From assembly GCA_964561825.1 (NCBI GenBank), contig CAZLSB010000094.1, positions 1 through 13,671 of the forward strand: a stretch of DNA of 13,671 bases. The letters run 5' to 3'. The stretch is from JADKFD01 sp964561825. GTDB lineage: Bacteria > Pseudomonadota > Gammaproteobacteria > Xanthomonadales > SZUA-5. The position numbers and the translations under genes are program-made. Position 1 is the stretch's first letter. Every line of letters starts with the position of its first letter. This document shows positions 1 through 6,350 of this stretch, in pieces. Under the pieces are notes generated by a model. The model did no database searches. It saw nothing but the letters and a program-made list of their open reading frames with translations, and was not told where the DNA came from.

Positions 1-34
1 AATCCGTCGGCGCTCCAGTGGCTAGAAGCCCACC

Positions 35-62
35 ACTAATGATAATCTATTTTATCATTAGT
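35..62. repeat. dif-like perfect inverted repeat (11-6-11)
   Basis: The left arm ACTAATGATAA (35-45) is the exact reverse complement of the right arm TTATCATTAGT (52-62), with a 6-base centre TCTATT. The total of 28 bp, 11-bp arms, 6-bp spacer and inner ends ATAA...TTAT match the layout of Xer dif sites. The next gene, 17 bp downstream, is a tyrosine recombinase. The site is strikingly AT-rich for this GC-rich window and no second copy was seen by eye. It may be the recombination core for that enzyme, an autoregulatory operator, or a hairpin in its leader. The symmetry is directly visible; the role is inferred. Confidence 0.6.
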
Positions 63-79
63 CAAGTTTAGGCCCTTCG

Positions 80-1054
80 ATGCCACCAGCGACCGCAAGT
101 GCGCTAAGCGCGCCGATCCTTAGCTCAGCCATCGAAGCGGGGCAGGGTAGGGCGCAGTCGTTGGCGCAGCTCTCGCCGGAGCGTGAGTGGCTCGCGCTGT
201 TTCAGAGTCCACACTCGCGGCGGGCCTATGCCACCGATGTACGGGATTTTTTTGCGCTGTACGGCATTGAATCTATGCAGCAGCTCCAAAGTATGGGTCG
301 CACCCATGTGCTCGGCTGGCGCGCGCAGCTGCAGCAAGGTGGCGCCAGTCCGGCGACGCAACGGCGCAAGCTGGCGGCGCTGGCGTCGTTGTTTCGTCAT
401 CTGGGTGAGCGTGGTGTTGTCAGTCACAACCCGGTGCAAGACGTGCGCCGACCACCGGTCACTTCCTACGAAGGCCAAACGCCAGCGTTGTCGGACCAAC
501 AAGCGCGCGAACTGTTGGACGCGCCGGCTGCCAGCAGCAGCAAAGGCCTGCGCGATCGCGCGATTTTGGCCATATTGCTGTACCAGGCTTTGCGGCGTTC
601 TGAGTTGTGTGCGCTGAACATCGGCGACTTGCAGATGCATCGCGGTCAATGGCGTTTGCGGGTGCAAGGCAAGGGCGGTCGCTTGCGAATGCTGCCGATG
701 CATCCGTTGGCACTTGAGCGCCTGCGTTGCTACTTTGACGCTAGCGCGCCACGCGGCGCAGCAAGCCCGATGTTTGTCGCGTTGAGCAATCCGCGCGGGG
801 ACGGGCGCATCAGTGCGCAAGGCGTGTACACCAACGTGGTGCGCAAATACGGCGAGGCACTGGGTTTGGCAACGATGCCGTGGTTCGGGCCGCATGTGAT
901 GCGCACTACCGCAGCGACCCAGGCGCTAGAGCAGGGTGCGGATTTGGCCGCGGTGCAACATTGGCTAGGCCACGCCAGCATCCAGACCACGCGCGGTTAC
1001 GATCGCCGCGAACACGCGCTGATGGCGCCGACCTTGGGTTTGCGCTATGGGTGA
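80..1054 (+). CDS. Tyrosine recombinase/integrase (XerC/D-like)
   Basis: This is a 324-residue site-specific DNA recombinase. A SAM-like core-binding domain lies at about residues 32-120 (SRRAYATDVRDF, then ATQRRKLAALASLFRHL) and the catalytic domain at about 135-315. The full catalytic set is visible: R172 in ALRRSEL, K198 in GKGGR, H272 and R275 in PHVMR, H298 in LGHAS, and the nucleophile Y307 in TTRGYDRR. The length is close to XerC/XerD (about 300 residues), with a 30-residue N-terminal extension. No extra integron-integrase insertion is apparent. The ATG at 80 has only a weak AGG seven bases upstream. The dif-like inverted repeat at 35-62 sits just before the gene and could be its substrate or operator. 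The gene converges on the ATPase gene with 27 bp between. Whether it acts as housekeeping Xer, element integrase or resolvase cannot be decided from this window. Confidence 0.9.
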   Translation: MPPATASALSAPILSSAIEAGQGRAQSLAQLSPEREWLALFQSPHSRRAYATDVRDFFALYGIESMQQLQSMGRTHVLGWRAQLQQGGASPATQRRKLAALASLFRHLGERGVVSHNPVQDVRRPPVTSYEGQTPALSDQQARELLDAPAASSSKGLRDRAILAILLYQALRRSELCALNIGDLQMHRGQWRLRVQGKGGRLRMLPMHPLALERLRCYFDASAPRGAASPMFVALSNPRGDGRISAQGVYTNVVRKYGEALGLATMPWFGPHVMRTTAATQALEQGADLAAVQHWLGHASIQTTRGYDRREHALMAPTLGLRYG

Positions 1055-1081
1055 GAAGTGACGGCATGCGGCCCCAGGCCT

Positions 1082-1828
1082 TCAGTCCTCACCCTCTGCG
1101 AACAGATGCCGGAAGTAGCGTTCCGGCGCATTTAAAAAGTCGCGGGTGAGGCGCACGTGTTCGCACTGTCGAGCGTCGATCGGATGGATACCGTCATCAT
1201 CCACTTTCAACACACTTGCACCCGGATAACAGAGCAAGATGGGCGAATGCGTGGCGATAATGAATTGCGCGTTACGCAGACGATCCATTTGATACAAAAG
1301 CGCCAAAAAACTCAGTTGGCGTTCCGGTGATAACGCGGCTTCAGGCTCATCCAGCAAATAAACGCCATCTTCAAAACGACCTTCGAATAAGGCCAGAAAA
1401 GCCTCACCATGCGAGCGCAGGTGCAGCGATTTATCGCCATATTGGGAAAACCGCGCGCCGACCGACTCCATGTAGTCAATCCACTGGTGAAAGGTTTCCG
1501 CGCGCAGAAAAAAGCCATCGGACACGCGTTGTCGCCAGCCCAAATGCAGAGTTCGGCCGAGCGCATATCCATCGGCGTCTTCAGCAAATGAGCGATCACG
1601 ATCACCGCCACGCGAGTTAAATCCACATGCCCAGGCGATGGCTTCTAGCAAGCTTGATTTGCCCGCACCATTTTCGCCGACCAACATGGTGACCGAACTG
1701 CCCAACCGTAGTGGTAGGCCGCGAGCGATGGCTGGCAGATTAAACGGATGTACGTTTGCATCGGCAATGCGATCGACATGGATGCCGATGTCAACTAGAA
1801 ACGGACTGCCGGTGACGCCGGTGCGCGG
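1082..1828 (-). CDS. AAA-type ATPase, COG3910-like (N-terminus in gap)
   Basis: This is a predicted ABC/RecF-fold ATPase, partial at its 5' end. Seen in order: PFNLPAI before the P-loop, Walker A GENGAGKSS (1652-1678), Walker B with catalytic Glu in VYLLDEPEAAL (LLDEPE at 1340-1357) and the switch histidine in ATHSP (1241-1255). The order and spacing, with a short middle region, fit the small stand-alone predicted ATPases of COG3910 (about 240 residues). The 248 codons seen here are therefore nearly the whole protein. No in-frame start codon exists between the first readable base and the conserved part, so the start lies in the N run. The open frame continues past the gap to 1987, but the translation there (MYKKAQHRSG...) has no recognisable family features. 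Substrate and partner are unknown. It converges on the recombinase gene but nothing shows that they work together. Confidence 0.85.
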   Translation of the reverse strand, partial: PRTGVTGSPFLVDIGIHVDRIADANVHPFNLPAIARGLPLRLGSSVTMLVGENGAGKSSLLEAIAWACGFNSRGGDRDRSFAEDADGYALGRTLHLGWRQRVSDGFFLRAETFHQWIDYMESVGARFSQYGDKSLHLRSHGEAFLALFEGRFEDGVYLLDEPEAALSPERQLSFLALLYQMDRLRNAQFIIATHSPILLCYPGASVLKVDDDGIHPIDARQCEHVRLTRDFLNAPERYFRHLFAEGED

Positions 1829-1928
1829 NNNNNNNNNNNNNNNNNNNNNNNNNNNNNNNNNNNNNNNNNNNNNNNNNNNNNNNNNNNNNNNNNNNNNNNN
1901 NNNNNNNNNNNNNNNNNNNNNNNNNNNN
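1829..1928. other. Assembly gap (100 N)
   Basis: A run of exactly 100 N is the usual placeholder for a scaffold gap of unknown size. It removes the start of the ATPase gene. The readable stretch after it, 1929-2030, holds no gene I can support and ends at the stop codon of the next minus-strand gene. Linkage of the recombinase and ATPase to the rest of the window depends on the scaffolding being correct. Confidence 0.97.
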
Positions 1929-2030
1929 CCATTCGAGCAATCCAAGCATTTCGACCGTCCACTGCGATGTTGTGCCTTCTTATACAAGGCGGCGGAAGCA
2001 CTTGACCATGGCTACCTATTGACTGTGCAG

Positions 2031-2873
2031 CTACGGGCGCTCACCGGCAAAGCGTTTCACCTGCGCGCCAGTGACCCGACCGATTTGTGCGTTTTCGTGC
2101 ACCCAAAGTTCGGTTTCGCGCTCAATTCGAATGTCGCCAAGCACACTGGCACTGGCGCCGATGGTCACCCGGGTGGCTTTATCGTTACCCCAGCAAAAGC
2201 CCCAACAACTGGATTTGCGAATAAGCAAATCGCCGTTGATGCGGCTATTACCCATCAACTCAACGTCCCCGGTACTGGTGGCGAGGTCGTCGCTCACTTC
2301 GCTGTCCAGCAAGCGGATATCGCCACTGCCGGTATCAATCTTGCCACCAACTTTGCTGCCCACCAATTCGACGCTGCCACTGCCCGTGTCGATATCGCCC
2401 CGCACCGCTGAGCCGGCGCCTAAACTGACTGCGCCACTGCCGGTGTCGATTCGACCATCAACGACCACGCGTTCTGCGCCGCGCACATTGCCACTGCCCG
2501 TATCAATGTCCTCGGTACGTGCGCCGTCGCCCAGTCGCACACTGCCGCTACCGGTATCGATATCCGCGACCTGCGCGTCGGCCCCAATACGCACCTCGCC
2601 GCTGCCCGTATCGATACGACCCGCGGAAGCCCCGGCGCCTAGCTCGATTGAGCCGCTGCCGGTGTCAATATTGCCAGCGACGGCGCCGCCGTCTAGCTCC
2701 ACATCACCGCTGGACGTATCGATGATGCCTACGGCGACACCGGCTGGAACCCGAACCGCGCGACTGCCCGTATCGGCGTTTTCGCCGGGGCCAAGCACTT
2801 TGTCTGCGGCAAGGCTAAGGGTGCTAAAGCACAGTAAAGCAACGAGGACTGAGCAGCGGGGCAGGGTGCGCAT
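2031..2873 (-). CDS. Secreted IDTGSG-repeat protein, probable beta-solenoid
   Basis: This is a 280-residue protein of unknown function. The start at 2873 was chosen because it gives a clean signal peptide (MRTLPRCSVLVALLCFSTLSLAA); the frame is open further upstream but that part is not convincing. Residues 51-215 consist of nine consecutive repeats of the form IDTGSGxVxLxxGAxVxGx. They start at residues 51, 69, 87, 105, 123, 142, 161, 179 and 197, so the period is 18, with two of 19. The last repeat is decayed to LATSTG. An 18-residue period with alternating hydrophobics predicts one turn of a beta-helix, as in bactofilin- or DUF4097-like proteins. After the repeats come a cysteine pair (SSCWGFCWG, C223 and C227) and a short beta-rich tail. 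An exported adhesion or structural role is plausible but unproven. It is transcribed alone, with a hairpin and a pseudogene upstream. Confidence 0.85.
   Translation of the reverse strand: MRTLPRCSVLVALLCFSTLSLAADKVLGPGENADTGSRAVRVPAGVAVGIIDTSSGDVELDGGAVAGNIDTGSGSIELGAGASAGRIDTGSGEVRIGADAQVADIDTGSGSVRLGDGARTEDIDTGSGNVRGAERVVVDGRIDTGSGAVSLGAGSAVRGDIDTGSGSVELVGSKVGGKIDTGSGDIRLLDSEVSDDLATSTGDVELMGNSRINGDLLIRKSSCWGFCWGNDKATRVTIGASASVLGDIRIERETELWVHENAQIGRVTGAQVKRFAGERP
2231..2723 (-). repeat. 54-bp tandem coding repeats
   Basis: These are the DNA counterpart of the nine IDTGSG units. On the plus strand a block like CACTGCC(G/C)GT(A/G)TC(A/G)AT recurs about every 54 bp, with two 57-bp units. The third positions vary between units while the amino acids stay constant, which points to selection on the protein rather than very recent duplication. 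The repeats also keep an opposite-strand frame open for more than 270 codons; that frame is an artefact. Confidence 0.85.
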
Positions 2874-2937
2874 GATGGATTCGCCGAAGTGAGGAGAACC
2901 GACATGAAGCAGGCTTCGTGCCACACCAGAAGCGTTG

Positions 2938-2966
2938 ATTTTGCGATGTGGAAATAACAGGTTCAA
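2938..2966 (-). promoter_or_regulatory. Candidate sigma70-type promoter
   Basis: Read on the minus strand, TTGAAC (2961-2966) and CAAAAT (2938-2943) are separated by 17 bp, about 65 bases before the start of the IDTGSG-repeat gene. The match is moderate and rests on eye only. Confidence 0.3.
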
Positions 2967-3031
2967 GCAACGCTGAGTCGAATCAACCAGTTTCTGGCGG
3001 GTTGTGCCAAATATTCATTGAGTGTCGAGAA

Positions 3032-3060
3032 CCGTTCATGCCGATGCTCGGCATGAACGG
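3032..3060. repeat. Perfect 13-bp hairpin, terminator or REP-like
   Basis: CCGTTCATGCCGA (3032-3044) and TCGGCATGAACGG (3048-3060) are perfectly complementary around the 3-base loop TGC. It lies just after the stop of the minus-strand pseudogene and before the IDTGSG-repeat gene. No clear U-tract follows on either strand, so an intrinsic terminator is possible but not typical. Half of the element recurs at 10273-10285, which favours a dispersed palindromic repeat. Confidence 0.7.
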
Positions 3061-3073
3061 CTTGCACCGGTGA

Positions 3074-3830
3074 TTACTGGGTACAGGTCAAGCCCGCCGG
3101 AGTCGCCAGGCGCGTCAGTGGGATGGACCCACTTCCGTATGCCGTTGGGCCCTGGTAACTGAAGCTCAGGTTGCTACAGCTTTGGAACGACATTTCTACC
3201 CGCCCCCACGTTTGCGCAGTGACCTTGCTGGGGTTATAGCCGGGACCGAAAATACCGCCCTCAAACTGCTGAACGTTGTCGATGATAATGCGGTTATTTG
3301 TTACCAAACGAGGCACACCAGCCACAGAGGTTTCCGATCCACACCGTAGGTATACCAGTACATTGCTACCTGCGGAGTTGTGCCAGCGAGCACCTCCAAA
3401 ACCACGCCTTCAAAGTTACGCGCCGCGTTGTAGTAGGTGCCACTCATGCCAGGAACAATCGGAATTGCGCTGGCTTGGCAAATCGTAGAAAGATAACTGC
3501 CAGTGGCGCGGGCCGTGGCAGTAGCCGTCCTGGCAATGAGTTCAATGGTCCGTGTGCCACTGCTGGTGCTGGTCGGCTGCCATCGAACAACATATTGATT
3601 GGCTAGCAGATTGCCGATGCTCTGCAAAATTGCCTGTGAGTTGGCGGAAGTGGCGCCGCCGTTGTGAAAGATGCCGCCCGTTTGCTGCGCCAAGCTGGAT
3701 AGTACGGCAGTGTCTGCAGAACCAAAGCCGATCGCGAAAACCGGCACACCCGCCGCCCGTTAGATTGATACTTGCGGCGCCGGTATTGCCGGCACCATCG
3801 AAAAGACTGTCGCGAGCTTAAATTTTCGCC
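3074..3830 (-). pseudogene. vWA-domain protein remnant, frameshifted
   Basis: This is the broken C-terminal part of a von Willebrand A-domain protein. Reading on the minus strand, GENLSSR (near 3815-3830), DSLFDGAGNTGAASINL (3761-3811), RAAGVPVFAIGFGSADTAVL...NQYVVRW (down to about 3560) and a C-terminal domain read as one conserved protein, but only by changing frame near 3812, 3760 and 3315. The C-terminal domain begins GTYYNAARNFEGVVLEV, continues YWYTYGVDRKPLWLV, breaks, then resumes as VPRLVTNNRI...TYGSGSIPL-like sequence to the stop at 3074. It matches in type a domain often appended to secreted proteins of Xanthomonadales relatives, as I recall it. The first half of vWA, with the DxSxS metal site, and any signal peptide are absent. 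Three disruptions plus truncation argue for genuine decay over a single sequencing error. Confidence 0.8.
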
Positions 3831-3891
3831 CAAGGTGGGTAAGTGCAAGATTTGTATGGAAATGCTTTGGCTACAGACCTTGCATCATCCC

Positions 3892-4956
3892 TCAGTCGCC
3901 CGACGGATAAATCTCCCAAAGCTGCGCCGGTAGTTCAGCAAACGCGGTGCGGTAACGGAGTATATCGGCGGTCTCTGCGCTGACATCGCGAATTTGAATG
4001 CCGATGATTTGAACGCGGTGGGCGCGGGCGATATCGCCATAAATCTCTGGATCTGCTTCGCCGGAGTCGCCAATCAGCAAGAATCGGCGTTCTGGAAAAT
4101 CCGCCAATAAACCCTGGATGGTTTCCATTTTATGGGCTCTGGAATCGCTGGGGTGCGCAATCAAATCCACCAATGACGTGGATTCGCGCAAATGCACACT
4201 GCCAGCGGGGAAACCCGAGTCGCGCAGAAAGGGCCTGAGCAATGGATATAATTGCATCGGGGCCGAGGATACATAATGAAAAACGGTGCCAGGTTGTTTG
4301 GCTAAACGTGTATAGCGCTGCGCCATGCCAGGCACCGCGACAAACGGACGCAAAAAGGTGTTGAGTAACAAAGCGCGACGATCGCGCACCTGCGAAATCT
4401 TGATGGTGTCGTCGATATCGGAAATCACCGATACCCCGCGCGTTGGTACCAGCAAAGCGCGCCCGCGAAACTGACGGGCATCGCCTGTTGGCATTTGCAC
4501 CGAAAAACGCAGCCATTGCTGCTGCGCTGCTTTGGCATCCGCGGGCATAACAATTCGCGCGCTGCTGCGTCCCGCAAAGTTGGTGCGTGGCAGCGCGTAT
4601 GCGCTACAGCAGAGGTCGGACATGCTGATCCGCAGGTCCTTGAAACTCTGCGAATCCACCCGAAATAGCTGGGTGCTTGCCTTGAAGCGCTGCCGATCGG
4701 TGATGGAAAGGTTTTTTAACTTTAGCCGCAAGTGCTTGGCAAATACACCATTCAGCCCGGGGCGAACTTCGATTTCATACACCCACGCTTCAATGCGCGC
4801 CTCAATGCGACCGTCATCAAGGAGACGCGCTGTGCTAGGCACAAACATCACCTGCTCGTCAGCCCGCAGGGCACGGGACCACGCCGCGCTAGGCAGGGTC
4901 AAAGTGCTAAACAAGGCAAGCAGCAGCGCAAGGCAAAGGCGGGAGGCGCGACGCAT
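3892..4956 (-). CDS. Secreted App1/DUF2183 phosphatase-like protein
   Basis: This 354-residue protein has an N-terminal signal sequence (about 1-27, RLCLALLLALFSTLTLPSAAWS) followed by a beta-rich domain (about 35-170) and an App1 catalytic domain (about 172-345). App1 (DUF2183) includes the yeast phosphatidate phosphatase and belongs to the HAD-like fold. Signature residues are present: DIDDT at 180-184 (DxDxT nucleophile motif, in VISDIDDTIKISQV), YVSSAP at 228-233, HKMETI at 275-280 with the probable HAD lysine K276, and the acidic motif GDSGEADPEIY at 296-306. All core HAD motifs look intact, so it is probably an active phosphatase in the periplasm or envelope. The substrate is not shown by the sequence; phosphatidate is the family precedent. 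It is monocistronic, diverging from the DUF1415-rluF pair across 114 bp that must hold both promoters. Confidence 0.88.
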   Translation of the reverse strand: MRRASRLCLALLLALFSTLTLPSAAWSRALRADEQVMFVPSTARLLDDGRIEARIEAWVYEIEVRPGLNGVFAKHLRLKLKNLSITDRQRFKASTQLFRVDSQSFKDLRISMSDLCCSAYALPRTNFAGRSSARIVMPADAKAAQQQWLRFSVQMPTGDARQFRGRALLVPTRGVSVISDIDDTIKISQVRDRRALLLNTFLRPFVAVPGMAQRYTRLAKQPGTVFHYVSSAPMQLYPLLRPFLRDSGFPAGSVHLRESTSLVDLIAHPSDSRAHKMETIQGLLADFPERRFLLIGDSGEADPEIYGDIARAHRVQIIGIQIRDVSAETADILRYRTAFAELPAQLWEIYPSGD

Positions 4957-5070
4957 CTAGCAACCCTAATCGAAGCAGACCTGCGATGGTACGCGCGAAG
5001 CCACGCGGGCAGCGGCCGAAGCGCTCGCGTAACATCGCGCCCGTCTCCACCCAACTACAAAGGCTCCACT

Positions 5071-5649
5071 TTGATCGACAACGCTGAGGTGTCACCGCCA
5101 GACGATGTGGTGATCGCTGCCACCAAGCATTGGTTGGAGCAGATCGTCATTGGACTCAACCTGTGTCCATTCGCCCGAGCGTCCTACGTCAAACAGCGGG
5201 TGCGCTTGCGTGTCAGCGCGGCCACCACGGAGGATGAGTTAGTCGCCGATTTGGCCGAAGAACTCGGTTTTCTGGCGGCAGCGGATATGGATGACACCGA
5301 AACTACGCTTTTGATCCACCCGCAGATGTGCGGGGATTTCCTGGATTTCAACGATTTTCTCGACATTGCCGATGCCACCGTGCAGGCACTCGGTCTGGAA
5401 GGCGAATTGCAGGTGGCCAGTTTCCACCCAGATTACCAATTTGCGGATGCGGCGCCCGATGCAATCGAAAATTGCACCAATCGATCGCCATACCCAACGC
5501 TGCATTTGCTGCGCGAATCTAGTATTGATCGTGCGGTAGAATCCGTCGACGACACCGACGATATTTATCGTCGCAATATTGAAACGCTGCGCGAATTGGG
5601 TTGGGAAGGACTACGCGCTAAACAACGGCAGGCTTGTCATGCGCATTAA
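5071..5649 (+). CDS. DUF1415 family protein
   Basis: This 192-residue protein matches the DUF1415 (COG3310) family, usually about 190 residues. Visible hallmarks are the N-terminal TKHWLEQIVIGLNLCPFA (19-36), the acidic middle ETTLLIHPQ (77-85), ASFHPDYQF (117-125) and NRSPYPTLHLLRE (137-149). The open frame extends far upstream, but the family begins near residue 10. TTG at 5071 is preceded by AAAGG with a 7-base gap, the best start; GTG at 5089 is the alternative. The function of the family is unknown; a cytoplasmic protein is implied because there is no signal peptide or membrane segment. Its last 11 bases overlap the start of rluF, suggesting translational coupling. Confidence 0.85.
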   Translation: MIDNAEVSPPDDVVIAATKHWLEQIVIGLNLCPFARASYVKQRVRLRVSAATTEDELVADLAEELGFLAAADMDDTETTLLIHPQMCGDFLDFNDFLDIADATVQALGLEGELQVASFHPDYQFADAAPDAIENCTNRSPYPTLHLLRESSIDRAVESVDDTDDIYRRNIETLRELGWEGLRAKQRQACHAH

Positions 5650-6349
5650 TAAACACATGAGCGAAACCGGTTATTGCTCACGCCGCGAGGCCGACGAGCT
5701 CATCGAGCAGTTACGAGTCACCGTCAATGGCGAAATCGCCCATTTGGGTGTCGAGGTCGCCGACGGCGATGAAGTGCGTATCGACGGTGCGTTCCTGCAG
5801 GCGCGCACTAAGAAAAAGGGCCGCAAGCACGTTTACATCGCGCTTAATAAACCCACTGGCGTGACTTGTACCACGGAGGAATCGGTATCTGGCAATATTG
5901 TCGACTTTGTTGGCCATGAACAGCGCATTTTCCCCATTGGGCGATTAGACAAAGATTCCGATGGCCTAATCTTGTTGACCAGCAATGGCGATATTGTCAA
6001 TGACATTCTACGCGCCGAAAACCACCACGAGAAGGAATATTTGGTGGGGCTGAATAAACCGGTCACGCCGGATTTTCTGTCTGCCATGGCGAAAGGCGTG
6101 GTGATTCACGGCAAACAAACCCTGCCGTGTCGCACTGCGCGTATCGCCAAATTTGGTTTCCGGATTGTATTAACGCAGGGGTTGAATCGACAAATTCGGT
6201 TGATGTCAGCCGCGTTTGGTTATCGAGTCACTGAATTGCGACGCATTCGGATTGATAATATAAAACTCGGTGCGTTGAAAATAGGTCAATGGCGGAATTT
6301 AACCGATAGCGAACTGAAGGGTTTATTGCCGGGGCGCTTTGAGTGGTGA
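5639..6349 (+). CDS. rluF: 23S rRNA pseudouridine(2604) synthase
   Basis: RluF in E. coli isomerises U2604 of 23S rRNA to pseudouridine. The 236-residue product has an N-terminal S4 RNA-binding domain (about 1-50, MRINKHMSETGYCSRREADELIEQ) and an RsuA/RluF catalytic domain with GRLDKDSDGL at 101-110, where D104 is the catalytic aspartate. The RluF subgroup rather than RluB or RluE is supported by NIVDFV (86-91), RAENHHEKEYLV (125-136) and TQGLNRQIRLM (179-189). It is shorter than E. coli RluF (290), lacking the low-complexity tail. The ATG at 5639 was chosen because S4 homology starts at once and because it overlaps the DUF1415 stop. The next gene converges, with a single base between the two stop codons. 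Confidence 0.9.
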   Translation: MRINKHMSETGYCSRREADELIEQLRVTVNGEIAHLGVEVADGDEVRIDGAFLQARTKKKGRKHVYIALNKPTGVTCTTEESVSGNIVDFVGHEQRIFPIGRLDKDSDGLILLTSNGDIVNDILRAENHHEKEYLVGLNKPVTPDFLSAMAKGVVIHGKQTLPCRTARIAKFGFRIVLTQGLNRQIRLMSAAFGYRVTELRRIRIDNIKLGALKIGQWRNLTDSELKGLLPGRFEW

Positions 6350-6350
6350 G

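Noticed and set aside
80..1054. Recombinase considered as an integron integrase
   Set aside because: The extra helix region typical of integron integrases is not seen between the R and K motifs and the HxxR motif, and no attC-like sites are visible.
1929..2001. Short minus-strand translation MYKKAQHRSG... joining the ATPase frame across the gap
   Set aside because: The gap length is arbitrary, so the frame is not reliable, and the peptide has no family features. It was not added to the ATPase gene.
2071..2892. Plus-strand open frame of 273 codons rich in PLPVSI opposite the repeat protein gene
   Set aside because: It is the antisense of the 54-bp repeats, which happen to lack stops on that strand. 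The minus frame has a signal peptide and a regular fold pattern; this one has neither.
2904..2957. 17-codon ORF on the plus strand with a near-perfect GAGGAG ribosome-binding site
   Set aside because: It is very short, has no recognisable family and overlaps the candidate promoter of the minus-strand gene. Without conservation data it is best treated as chance.
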